From Amoebophrya sp. AT5.2 (lineage: Eukaryota; Sar; Dinophyceae; Syndiniales; Amoebophryaceae), in NCBI GenBank assembly GCA_005223375.1, contig RXOD01004331.1:1-23978 (forward strand): a stretch of 23,978 nucleotides of DNA, given 5' to 3'. A program made the position numbers and the translations under genes. The notes beneath the pieces are model-generated. The model was not told the origin of the DNA. It saw only the letters and a program-made list of their open reading frames with translations, and ran no database searches. Of this stretch, positions 9,601-19,600 are shown piece after piece; within the stretch, counting starts at the first letter, position 1; every line of letters starts with the position of its first letter.

Positions 9601-10919
9601 AGGTCGTCTCGCCGCCCTCTGTGGACGAATAGTTTTTTTCGTTTAAATATATGATGTAAACAGTTTGCTCGTTCATCTTCATGAAAGAAGTGAAGGATAA
9701 ACTCGAACTTCACCCGGCGATACATGACAAGATGACTTTTACCAGATGGCTCGGAGATGGTGCGCTTCTGTACCACGCTCTCGAAACTGGGCAGCGTCAT
9801 CGGCTCCTGAAGATTTTTTTACGACATATTTATACTTGTAGTTCTTGTTTATTCATCGAATTGTTCCTGTTCCCCTCCATCAACAAGTTCAGGTTGATGT
9901 TCAGTACCGTGTGTACTAGTTCTGGGTGCACGAGCCCCGTGTTCTGGGCGTGTGCTACCAGTCGCAGGGCGATGAATAACTCCTCGAGGTTCAGTTTCCC
10001 TGTTTCCTTTGCGTCCGCCAACTTCCAGATCTGGTGGAGCATCGCCTTCGGTAAACCGCTTTTCGCGAGAAAAGCAGCGGCCTCCGGACCCTGGTTAAAA
10101 GTGCAAGTGCGCGACTTCGCGGTGACCGTCATCTAGTTCTACTTCTAGTTCTTCTAGACAGATTGATGGTGCCACTTCTATCCAACGCCGAGGCCGACGA
10201 CCTTTTCAACTACAATGAAGAACAAGAATAACGAAGTATACCTGTATCTCGCCGTTGTGGGGGTCGGCGCCCGGGACGAGCGAGTGCAGGTTCTGATAGA
10301 ATGCGAGCTCGGTGGCCGCGAAGCTGACTTGGCGCGACGATTGGAACTGGTGGTTTTCGTACAGCGCCGGGTTTAAGAGATTCGCGGGATCTGGCTCCGG
10401 CTGGTACGCGTATGGAGGTGCCGGCACGGCTCCTCCGACTACAGCACCGCCAGCTAGTGGTATGGTGGCTTGCGGCAACGGCTGCTGCATTGGTGCTGCT
10501 CCAACAACGTAGCCGTGCTGCGCAGCAACTCTTGGCATCAGGGCTGCTCCTGGCACAAATCCTCCTGGGGGCGCGTTGTTCGCGTCCACTGCAAGACCTC
10601 CACCTATGCCTGGCTGCACAATAAACCTGGGGTCACCTCCTGCGCCAGCATTCAAAGCGCCTCCTGCTTGTTGCTGCGGGTTGTACTGCATGTGTGACTG
10701 CTGCGGCGGTGCAGCGAAAAGAAAAGCAGGTCCAGACGAGGCGGCACTTGGATGTGGCCCTTGCGGGTGTCCGTTTCCGTTCCTCGGGTCAGCCACCGCT
10801 GGTGGACCAGGCTGAATACCGACTTGCTGAGCGTACTGCATACCGGGACGCAGTGGCTGCACCGGCGCAAAAGACGGCTCTGCCGCGTACTGGTAGTGTT
10901 GCTGACCAGGCTGCATCAT
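6644..10919 (-). CDS. Eps15/Pan1-like EH-domain endocytic scaffold, seven exons
   Basis: Exons are 10919-10242, 10090-9836, 9806-9743, 9618-9227, 9116-8809, 8660-7652 and 7315-6644. All joins keep phase, giving about 1125 aa ending at TGA. An in-frame TAG upstream supports the start. Residues 1-198 are Gln/Pro/Gly/Ala-rich. EH1 is ~199-275 (SGLPK, then HQIWKLAD), EH2 ~387-459 (HELWSIAD) and EH3 ~511-590 (ALCWQLAD). The conserved Trp of the NPF-peptide pocket is present in all three. EH3 has two good EF-hand loops (DENGDGFVEGDE and DEDNDGRLSFPE); the loops of EH1 and EH2 are degenerate. A Ser/Ala/Pro linker leads to coiled coils at ~811-885 and ~903-997, then a Gly-rich tail. Three N-terminal EH domains plus coiled coil is the plan of Eps15, which recruits cargo adaptors at clathrin-coated pits. 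EH domains bind NPF peptides; the endocytic role here is inferred from that. The N-terminal Q/P-rich block before EH1 recalls Pan1. The exon 1/exon 2 join was chosen because it restores the EH1 fold exactly. Confidence 0.85.
9807..9835 (-). other. 29-nt GT-AG intron in the EH-domain gene
   Basis: The interval begins GTATAAATATG and ends ATCTTCAG on the minus strand. It contains an in-frame TAA, and its length is not a multiple of three. Removing it joins the EH1 exon to the small 64-nt exon, whose next join in turn reaches the EH2 exon in frame. At 29 nt it is by far the shortest intron here. Confidence 0.7.
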
Positions 10920-12289
10920 CACGATCTACAACTTCTTCCAAATTAATTGTATAGCGGCCCCTCGCAAGTGAAATTGAGAAGATGTTTATGAACTTCGACT
11001 TGCTTCCGCAAAAATATGCCGACGATCGAGGAACTGGAAGTGGAACACGATGCGCAATCGCTCTTCGTAACTATGTACCTCACTATGTATCTATTCGCAC
11101 CGCAGCTAGCGAAAAGCTACAAACCTCTCTCTCAATCTACTTCGAGACAGTCCAAAATGAAAATTCAAACGTCCTGATCTTCATCTCTTGCCGATCATAT
11201 TTCAAGCGGCCTACGAAATTCGGTTGTAGTATTGGAAAGCCGCAAGCGCAACCTCGCAAACGCAGGCACCCTCTCCTCGACCGTCTGCACCCTCCTCAAC
11301 ATAGCGAGAGCGAAGATAGACAACAGCAAGCAACGTCGCTAATCTGCATTGAACTGTTAGAAATCAACTGCAGAAGGAACAGCACGGCATCACAAGGTTC
11401 ATACAACATGGCCAAGATGATACTCTCCAAAGACTGACATGCTGGACTGATTTCCACCGAGGATGGGGAGGAGCCGCCGATAGGAATCGCCACCTTTCGC
11501 GCCTGGGTATGAGGCCAGGCGCTCAAGGAAGCAAGGAAGTGGGTGCTCCAGCTATTCCAGCCGGTTGTTATTCTTGCGTACTTAAATTAAATTCGGCGTG
11601 CAACGGTTCGGAGCTCATCTATAATACAGCAATCCATTGTTCCTCGGCAACGAGAGCATTCAGGACGATGGATGATGACGAAAGTAAACTGTATGTGGAC
11701 ATTTTGGCAACTACTCGTCAAGCATTATCGTCGCTAAATGTAAAACAACAGGAAGTTCGATGTTCGCGTATGTACATTGTGATCGGTTTTAGTACCTGTT
11801 GTTCTGTTTGCTGTTGCTTCGTGTATCGTCCGTAAACGAACCTAGAACAGGGCCCTTCCGAAGGTCGTGCCCTAATGTTGCAAAGGAAGCGAAAGTTACT
11901 TTCTTCTGGTCTTTAGATGGTCTCTAGCATTAATCGTGAATCGGTCCAAATGAAGTTTGTTTCTAGCCATTTCGATGTTTCGTAGTAGTGGGTTTTCGTC
12001 AGTGTTGCCTTTCCGATGCAAATAGAAACGCGATCGAATTGAATTTTCAGCGATCATCTCCTGATCTCCTGATCTGCTGTCCGAATTGTCGTACCGGGTC
12101 GAAATTTAATACGGTACTTAACTTTTCTATGCCAGGTAGCAACAAACTATGCTCGTGCGCTCCTCCTGGTACGCATCGCGAGCGCGTTTGGTGCGTAACC
12201 CCATACACGAACACCAAGGGCCAACAGGCTGAGCGCCCGCGCACATCGCAACTGCGGCAAGAATTTCGAACAAACCGTTCGAACCCGCT
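10920..12289. other. Intergenic stretch, with weak plus-strand open frames
   Basis: About 1.4 kb lies between the 3' end of the WW/B-box gene and the 5' end of the EH gene. It holds a 151-codon plus-strand frame (10982-11437) of unconvincing composition and a possible small spliced plus-strand gene from 11668, listed separately. A short TCTCCTGA duplication lies near 12052-12072. No RNA gene is recognised. Confidence 0.45.
11668..11927 (+). CDS. Possible small spliced plus-strand gene (weak)
   Basis: An ATG at 11668 opens a frame beginning MDDDESKLYVDILATTRQAL, an amphipathic, helix-like sequence. At 11768 there is a good donor, GTATGT, and at 11849-11850 an acceptor AG after CCTAGAAC. Joining 11668-11767 to 11851-11927 keeps phase and gives about 58 aa. 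An alternative acceptor at 11863 gives a Lys/Arg-rich end instead. Without splicing the frame stops at 11835. It would be the only plus-strand gene in the window. No family is recognised, and chance is a real alternative. Confidence 0.2.
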
Positions 12290-14893
12290 CTACAAGCCGC
12301 CCATGGACCGCTGAATCTCGCCCTTGAACTCCTCCACCGCTGTATTCTGGAATTTGGTTGGCTGCACGACGCTCGGCGACGCGAATTTGATGTGCAGGGG
12401 CGGGGGAACGTCGAATATTGCCCCCTCTGAAGCCTTGATCGCCGAATGCGTAGCCAGCAGATCGGTCGCGCCCGGCAGCTTCATGTCGGCTTGCTGGTCC
12501 GCTGACGCTCCGGCCGGATCGGTACTCTCCGGTGGGTCCACCAGGTTGCTCGGGTTCGCGCGCACTCGCTCGCGGGTTTGGAAGTTGTACCTAGAATAAG
12601 CCGCGGCAGGTGAAAACTATTCTCGTTTCATCAGATGCGAGAAACGACCGGGACGTCGGAGGTCCGATCGCGATCTCAATGAATCATTCTGCTCTTTTCA
12701 GTGAAGACTATGTTGACGATCATGGTGCTTCGTCACAAATAACCTCAGCACGAAGCTACAATTACCATTAAGTTGTTCATCGTTTACGTTCTCGTTCTGT
12801 ATCAAATTTATTACTTTGTTTCGCTGTTCGTGCTCGTGGTCTTTTGCGCAGAAGCTGTTAGTTTGTGTCGCAAAGAAAGAGTTAAAGAAAAAAGTAAGCG
12901 AGCGATGGACATAGACTTACCAGTAGGGTGCCTTGGCCTCGTCGTAAAAGATGAACCAGGGTGACAGCGGCAGCGCCATGTCTCGGTCCTTCTGCACGAT
13001 CATCATGACGCGGTCCAGATTGTTTGCGAAAAGTTTCTTCGAGTACGCGGCTTTTCTCAGGCCGTACAAGGAGTGGTTCTGTCTTGCGCCCTTGCTGTGC
13101 ATGCGCGTGTTGCACTTCATGCAGAGCATATCCTCACACTCCATGCAGATGTACCTGCCAGGAGTAGTTTTTGTACTTATGATCTTCGACGCCGCGGCAT
13201 GCAGCACTCGCATCAGTAAAAGCAGCGGCCGCATCAAAACGATTCTTATCATTCAGCGGGTCATCATTCAGGGTACATTTACGCAGCAATGCCGAGAAAA
13301 GAAGAATTTATATGTAGATATATACTGCGCTTCCTTCTCGTCGCATTCGTAGCAGAACGTCGTGTACGGTATTCGCACGCAGTGCTTGCTTCTCTTGCCG
13401 TATCGGTGCGTGTTCTTGAAACAGTCGTAGCAGAAGAGGTCGACGCAGTCCTGGCAGCGAACCAGCGCTGCCCTCTGCTCGCACTCAGAGCATACGCACT
13501 GCTCTATGAAAACGGCCGGGTGGTCCATGCGATGCCCGGTTGAATGCGTCGCTACCATGCAGTTGTTGCAAAAGACGTCGTGGCACGCGGCGCAAGCCAC
13601 CTGAGGCACGATTGATGTGGTGAGCAACAAGTTGGGGAAGATTGATCACTCGGATTCGTTCTTGACCATGCAGTTATATTTTGCTTGATGTTCTACCAGA
13701 AAAATTAATACAGAGATCGTTTTCACTTTCCGAGGAGTTCATAAACTCGCTCGCCGTCGCCCGAATAAAAAAATAGCGGACAAGAAAGGAATTAGTACAT
13801 CTGCCAGTGCCGTCTCGCACTCGATGCAGTACAGCAAGCCCGATGGTGATATCTTCCGCAGAAACTTCACCCGATCAAGCTCTAGGTGCACGATGAGCGT
13901 CTGCACGTTGATGACGTTCTCCACCGTGATAAATCTGGCGCCTTCGTGCTTCATCCGAAAGTAGGAGTCCTCGATGGCGTTCTTCACTCGCCGAATCAAA
14001 TATGGTTCGTCCTGCACATCAATGCCAAGGCACTGGATCACATCCTCCATCAAATTCGGGTTTGTCACCTGGGGACATTGAAAGATTGATGTGCATAGCG
14101 ATGGCTGTAAATGCACTGACCCTTGCTAGTACAGGCCAAGATCGAAAACAGAGACAGGCGTCAAACTCAAAGCTCTACGCCGGATGCGGATACATAGTTG
14201 CCGACCTGGTATTTATTCGAACTAACTCTAAAGTACTCCTCTGACGTCCCGTTCACCCATTATAGCCTCGTACACGGCTTGTTGAATGCGATAAAATCGG
14301 TCCGTCTTCTTTCCGGAAAGGTGCGTCTTGTGCAGAATCAGCCGCTCGGCCAGCTGCCGGTGCATCTCTACGATCGGGTGAAAGGAGCGGCTCTCTTCCG
14401 TCGCCGTGTGCAGGTACGCCACATCGCTCGCGCCCTTCAATTGACATGACCAGCCTTCGTCTTTGAGGCCGAGTAAACAGTCTCGGACGACCCATCGCAA
14501 TTCGTTGTCCTGAGAACGATTTTTTTCATCGATTTCCGATCCTACGCATGACTTGACTGACGGTGCTTTCCGATCCTACATCACAAAACAAAGTAAGCGC
14601 GAAGAAGATGCGAATGCGCGAACGCGAGTTGCTCTTGACGCGCAGGCACGGCAAGCGCAACCGGCAACTTTATCTGTAACTTGTATAAAAAAATATACTA
14701 CCTACTTCTTAGGTAGTACCTTTATCAAGTCCACGCCGAGCTTCTGTGCCATAGAATGGACTATCTTTTCCTCGAACTGGGCCTGATCTTTGAACTGAAG
14801 CTTGGCTTGGTATGACGAGTGCGGACGCACCGGCAGCGGCAGCAGCTGCGGCAGATCCGGATCGGAGTGCGTGCGCGGCTTGAACTCCAGCAT
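12290..14893 (-). CDS. CEP164-like WW protein with three B-box zinc fingers, six exons
   Basis: Exons are 14893-14720, 14509-14237, 14068-13799, 13600-13326, 13154-12921 and 12590-12290; every join keeps phase, giving about 508 aa. The exon 1/2 join yields LGVDLIKDNELRWVVRD, closely paralleling the segment before the WW domain of CEP164 (GIDPIKEPELMWLARE, from memory). It is followed by a WW-like fold from GWSCQ to SFHPIVE, ~77-105, in which the second Trp is replaced by Phe. B-box 1 (~229-270) starts CIECETALAD and includes CAACHDVFCNNC. B-box 2 (~276-316) has CSEC and CQDCVDLFCYDC. B-box 3 (~321-362) has CYEC and CMECEDMLCMKC. All three end in His-containing zinc-binding tails. A second WW-like segment, PWFIFYDEAKAPYWYNFQT (~393-415), is itself split by an intron. 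CEP164 acts at centriole distal appendages in ciliogenesis, so a basal-body or cilium role is inferred. The start is the first ATG in frame, and further 5' exons are possible. Confidence 0.75.
14533..14579. repeat. 13-bp direct repeat inside intron 1 of the WW/B-box gene
   Basis: TTTCCGATCCTAC occurs at 14533-14545 and again, identical, at 14567-14579, close to the 3' splice site of the intron 14719-14510. It may be the scar of a small duplication or insertion. Confidence 0.7.
14696..14718. repeat. Inverted repeat at a 5' splice site
   Basis: TACTACCT and AGGTAGTA form an 8-bp perfect stem around a 7-nt loop. On the minus strand the stem starts at the T of the GT donor of intron 1 of the WW/B-box gene, so the splice site could fold into a hairpin in the pre-mRNA. 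Confidence 0.7.
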
Positions 14894-15460
14894 CTTGGGC
14901 GGTCTTGTTCCAAAGCGGCTCTCAAGGAAAAAAGGAAGATGGGTGTCAGTGTCACGGATCGATTCGACGTCGTCTTCAAGCTCGAGCCTAAACGGCTACC
15001 GCATCCAGCGGGAAGTGCAGGACGCGGCGGAAGGGAGGACGGTTCGTGCGTGTAATTTCTCTTTCTGCCGTAGTTCCTGTTCCCGGTGCTCAAATTACTT
15101 AATTCTGCTTGGAAGTTGTAGAGATCGGGAACACCCGTTGGGCTGTCCTCATTCCAGGAATCGGACCGATGACATGCCAGCTGTTCCAACCACTTCGCGT
15201 CGCCGGCCACCTGCGTTCGAAGATCCCTTCCCACACCCAAGAGCAGCAGATGAGAGCGTCCCCCAACGAGGCGGAAAGCTATCGGTGAGACTCTGAGTCG
15301 AACGAATTATGGGGTGGGAGGCCGACTATCTCGTTCGCCTGCGGACCAAATGAGGATTGGTCCTCGTATCAACATGATACTCCTTAGTAGGGCCGCGATG
15401 AAGAAATTCAATTTTCCCAAAAACAAATCAAAACTATGGCAGCACGACAGTTAGACTTAC
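14894..15460 (-). other. 5' leader or possible upstream exons of the WW/B-box gene
   Basis: The frame of the first modelled exon stays open upstream of ATG 14893 as far as a TAG at about 15000, but has no further ATG. A second minus-strand frame is free of stops from about 15315 into the exon and has protein-like composition (for example AKWLEQLACHRSDSWNEDS), again without an ATG. A canonical donor GTAAGT sits at 15460-15455. These could be upstream coding exons, or 5' UTR exons of the same gene; no phase-consistent join was found. Confidence 0.3.
14981..15001 (-). other. Possible relict dinoflagellate spliced-leader sequence
   Basis: The minus strand reads CGGTAGCCGTTTAGGCTCGA followed by G. 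Against the canonical 21-nt dinoflagellate spliced leader recalled from the literature (CCGTAGCCATTTTGGCTCAA plus G), 17 of 21 positions agree. It is on the sense strand, 88 nt upstream of the modelled ATG of the WW/B-box gene, where leaders fossilised by mRNA retroposition are found. Chance similarity is not excluded. Confidence 0.4.
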
Positions 15461-15797
15461 AGCGATCGCGTTTTCTCGTTAGGGATCGGGTCCGGGGTTC
15501 TTATTTTTGGCCACTGTACGTGGGTGTACCTACTTTCTTAAGTTTAGTAGCTATTCAGTTTCGAATCTTGCTCTTCCTATCTACGGCGCGCTATGGGATA
15601 GGGATCGTAGCTGGCACTCCACTGCTCGAGACAAAATTGAGGAACAGTATCCGAAGTAGCGAGAAAAATATTTTCGATAAAAAAGAAATGTGTAGAGAAT
15701 CACTGAAAAGCAATCGCGGCGAAGTCAAGTGGAACTGTATCTTCTCGTAGCTCCACTTCCTCCTTCCCTTCATGCTCTAAATCTCTCGCAGGCAGCA

Positions 15798-15812
15798 CTC
15801 TCTCTCTCTCTC
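15798..15812. repeat. CT dinucleotide microsatellite
   Basis: About seven CT units lie in the intergenic DNA, followed by further imperfect CT-rich sequence to about 15832. Confidence 0.85.
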
Positions 15813-16221
15813 GAAATCTCTCTGTCTCTCCCCCCTCGCACGACGAGATACGAACCAACAACTATGAATTCTCCGACGACAATCAGCTACACACAAGTAT
15901 GCGATGCGACATTGAGATTGCACCTCTATGCTTCGAGACACAATTTGTTCTCGTGTAGTCGCTCTTGTTGCTCTGCCAGCCAGCACCTGCACAGGCACAT
16001 GATTCGTTTTTTTTTATATTATACAATTTGTTCTTGTTGTCGAGTGAGACCACAACGCACTGCCTATGTATAAGCACACAAAGCATCGTGGAGGATCAGC
16101 CGAGGAGAGGAACGAGCCCCACCATGCTCCCTCTTGCAAGAATTTCGCCTTTCTTTGACGAAGGTAAAGACCAACGAAAAAATGGCAACGTAGCAGATAG
16201 TAATGTTAACAATCTGATTAG

Positions 16222-16276
16222 GTTTGAAATTCGAATTTTATCGGTTTCAAAGTTTGAGATTCGAATTTTATCGGTT
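16222..16276. repeat. 25-bp tandem direct repeat, period 30 bp
   Basis: Copies at 16222-16246 and 16252-16276 differ at one base (GTTTGAAAT versus GTTTGAGAT) and share TTCGAATTTTATCGGTT. Each contains the palindrome TTCGAA. The 5-nt spacer is TCAAA. The repeat lies about 340 bp downstream of the stop of the FG-rich gene. Confidence 0.85.
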
Positions 16277-16617
16277 GTAGGAAATACCTCTGGCACACGA
16301 ACGTTCTTCAACATTTACGTTTACCATTTGCGTTTTATACAACAACGTTTGATGCTCTGAATACAAAGTTGAAGTTCGGGTTGACCATTATGCAATCAAA
16401 GCTACACTTTCTGCACCTACCAAAAGAGGCAATACAGGAGTAAAACAACCAAAATTTGAAACAAGCTGTGCTGCAACAGCAACCAAGGCAAACGCACAAC
16501 CAACTGAATTGCTACTACTATGCGAATTTCCGGTCGCCGTTGCTGGGCCATGTCAAGGCAATATGGGTACCGTTTCAGCGGGTCGTGGCTTTGCGTTTGC
16601 CTCGCCCGCATCATCTA

Positions 16618-19600
16618 CTACATTTTTTTTCCTTTCCCAAACGCAGGTCCTTTTTTTCCTTTGCCCTTTGCGGGTGGCGCCATGCTCATCGACGGCATGG
16701 GCCCCAGGGACCCTCCCAGGAAGTCGTCCAGCCCCAGTCCCGGCGCGTCCGAATTCTCGTCGTGAAAATCCTTGGCGATCTTAGCTTCCCCTCGGAACAC
16801 TTCGTCGTCGGGGACGTCGTGTTCATGGCCCAATTCCGTAAGCCACCCGCCACCTCCGCCTGCGGTGTCTTGCGGACCCCAGTCGTCGTCGGAACTGACC
16901 GGCCGTGTTGAATGTACTGAGGGTTGTTGCGGCGACATTGAAGAAGGCCTTTTTGGTGGAATAGGACCCGAAGATATTATTTTCGGAGCCGGAGAACGTG
17001 GCGGTAATGCAGCTCCTGAACCTGATGTAAATTGATTGATAGATTATTTTTTTAAGATTACAACTACATGCACGATTCCTGGTCATCGATAGACGAGGGC
17101 CAGAAACCGTAGTACCGTGCGGAGTGATGCTGCGCCACGAGTGATGCAATGGAAACCTAGAGAATCTCGATCACCGGCCCGACCTACTTCCTTACTTTTC
17201 GTTTACATATCTGGGTGCCGTGCAGCATCCTAAGCAAGAATAATTTCCAGTCAATTTAACAAAACCAACGCATTTTTCTTGCTGAAGGACATTATCGATA
17301 CCAACAGAAACGGGTGGCGCGCCCCCGCCGAGGAGGGCGGCAAATGGATCGGCACCCTTTGATTCACCGTGAGTCGCAACCCGATACGTAACCTTGTCCA
17401 CGTCCTCGCCTGGATTGAACAGCTCTTCCTCCTCGTGCGTGTGATGCGCGAGCCACTGAGGAGAAATTTAGATTCGGTCCAGGTTCAGATGCGGTTGCAT
17501 CTGATCGATGAAACAAAATGCAAACCAAATCCTTCTCGTACTCGAGGTGGCCCGCGTGAAATTCATGTGCTTGACCACCACCAAAAGCCTGACATTGCAG
17601 AATGAAGAAAAGAATACCTGCACGGCGCACATTTGCCGCATGTATTCCCATGGGTCTTCTTCGTCCTCCATAGGACCTTCCCACCAGTACTCCGCATCCT
17701 TGAATTTGGGATGGTTCGGTGGTTTTCTGGGAGGCAATCTCCGCAAGTTCTCGATCTCGTCGAAGGGCAACTTCGGATCAGGCTCGCCCGCTCTTGAAGC
17801 GCCTGGTGGACGAGACGAATTTCATTCGTGCGGACCAATTATCGATCCACATTCTGTTCTCCCACCCGTCACGAAACAACCCTTTCCATTTCAATTGCAC
17901 TCCTTGATTCACCGATTCAGTACAAACAAGATTTCCTCACGACTGACCACAAGAGCAACTCATGCATCTGCAGTACCCGATATCAGCTGCTGGCTCGCCG
18001 GTCCGGTCCTTCCAGCGGCGGAATAGTCGGACCGCATCGACTTCTCCTTGTCATCTCCACCACCACCAAACCAGTTCGCTATTGTCCCGAAAAATCCGAG
18101 GCCCTCGTCTGCGTCCTTTTCGCTCTTCGGAGGTGCTTCCGATTTTATTGACGGCTGCCGATGCATCGACGAACTCGGTTGCATCGAAGACGGCGATGCT
18201 GAAGCTGGCTTCTCTTCTTCATCATCGGAGTCTCCACCGAAAAGGTTTCCCCAAAATCCTTTATCTTTTTTTTTTGGTAATTCAGCCTGCTCCTGCTCCG
18301 CTCGCCTTCTCTCTTCCTCCTCCTTCGCCTTGTCGTTGTCGTCGCCGCGCGGAGAAAACAAGTTGCCGACCCAACCGAAAAACCCGCCTCCTTCTTCTTC
18401 TTCTTCTTCCTGCTTTGAGGACTTTCGTCCTGTGGTGCTCGAGCCGGGGCCGCTCGCTGGAACAGACGAGTTTGGCCGCGTTCGCGTCAAATTATTCAAG
18501 CCTGGCTCGCGCTTGGCTGACGCCGATGGCACTTTGGCAGCCACGTGTGAATCCCGCGCCCCGCTCAGTAGCTTTTTACTCGGCGAGTGTTTCTCCGCCA
18601 GGGGAAACATCCCCGCCTTGTTCATAGTCGAGGCAGTGTGCTGTGCGTGTATCGACGACAGCCGCGATGGCGATAGCGCGTTGTTTACATTCCCGTCGAA
18701 GGCCCCGTCGTGATGCGATTTCAAACCGACGTGTGCACGGCCGACGAAGTCAGCGAAGTTACAGAACTTCCGCCAGCGGTTGTCCGTGACCCCTTGGCGA
18801 TACTCCGAATGACTTTGTGGGTCCAGGTGGTCCTTGTGCATCGATATCGCGTGCCCCGGGTCAATCTGCAGTGGTGCGGTTGAAAAGCATGTAGCACAAA
18901 CATTTTAAAAATATTTTCAAGCGATCGATCCTGGAGCGGAAGCCTGAAGCGGTGTATGTGCAACATGAAAGAAACCGAAAAAAAATCAGATGGACATGCG
19001 CCATCTGTAAAATACACTATGACCCAGGCTGTCGAGGTAGTGCATCGCGTCCACATCTTCTTGTGTCAGTATTCCTCCGGCGTTCCCGGCCCCTGCGTGT
19101 TGCCTCCGCTTCGCCTTCATGATTGTTTGGTTCACGCAGTGCAGGTACGTTCGCAGCCGTCCGGCGTTCACCGTGCTGAGTGCACTCCCGCCCGTGCGCG
19201 TGATCGCGTTCCTCTGTTTATTTTGTACCGGAATCGGTAGCAGCCCTACTTTCGTACGCTTCTCCGCGTCCTGCTTCTGCGCTCGCAGCTCCTGGGCCTT
19301 CTCGAGTTCACCTTGCTTCTCCTGCATGAATGCTTTCGCCTCTGCGCTGGCCCCCTTCTGTGCTTGCCTATCTCGGGCCGCCGCCTCCTGCACGCGCTGC
19401 TCGGCGCCGTCACCGACCTGCGTTCCTGGCTGAAGGATCGCCCCCATGATTTCCGACGAATTCAGATGCCGCGGCTCCGAGAGCGGGAGCTCCCCCAGGC
19501 GGTGGAAGGCGCCGTCGTCGCCCTGCCGCATCTTGCAGATCAGGTTCAAGACTTGCAGCTCCTTCTCCACGCGGAGCATCTGGTCGCGCGCGATGGAAAG

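Larger units (their letters stand above)
15461..16617. other. Intergenic stretch with simple and tandem repeats
   Basis: About 1.15 kb lies between the 3' end of the FG-rich protein gene and the 5' region of the WW/B-box gene. It holds a CT tract near 15798, a 25-bp tandem direct repeat at 16222-16276 and otherwise A+T-rich sequence. The longest plus-strand frames (15436-15750, 16456-16911) show no domain; the second largely mirrors the last exon of the upstream gene. Confidence 0.5.

Noticed and set aside
10982..11437. 151-codon plus-strand open frame next to the EH-gene start
   Set aside because: Composition is not protein-like, there is no domain, no supporting splice signals, and long chance frames are common in this window.
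12260..12280. tRNA B-box-like GTTCGAACCC
   Set aside because: No matching A-box at the right distance and no cloverleaf can be formed; it lies just past the end of the WW/B-box gene.
15798..15832. CT-rich tract as a possible splicing or promoter element
   Set aside because: It is simple-sequence DNA in a gap, without an adjoining exon on either strand.
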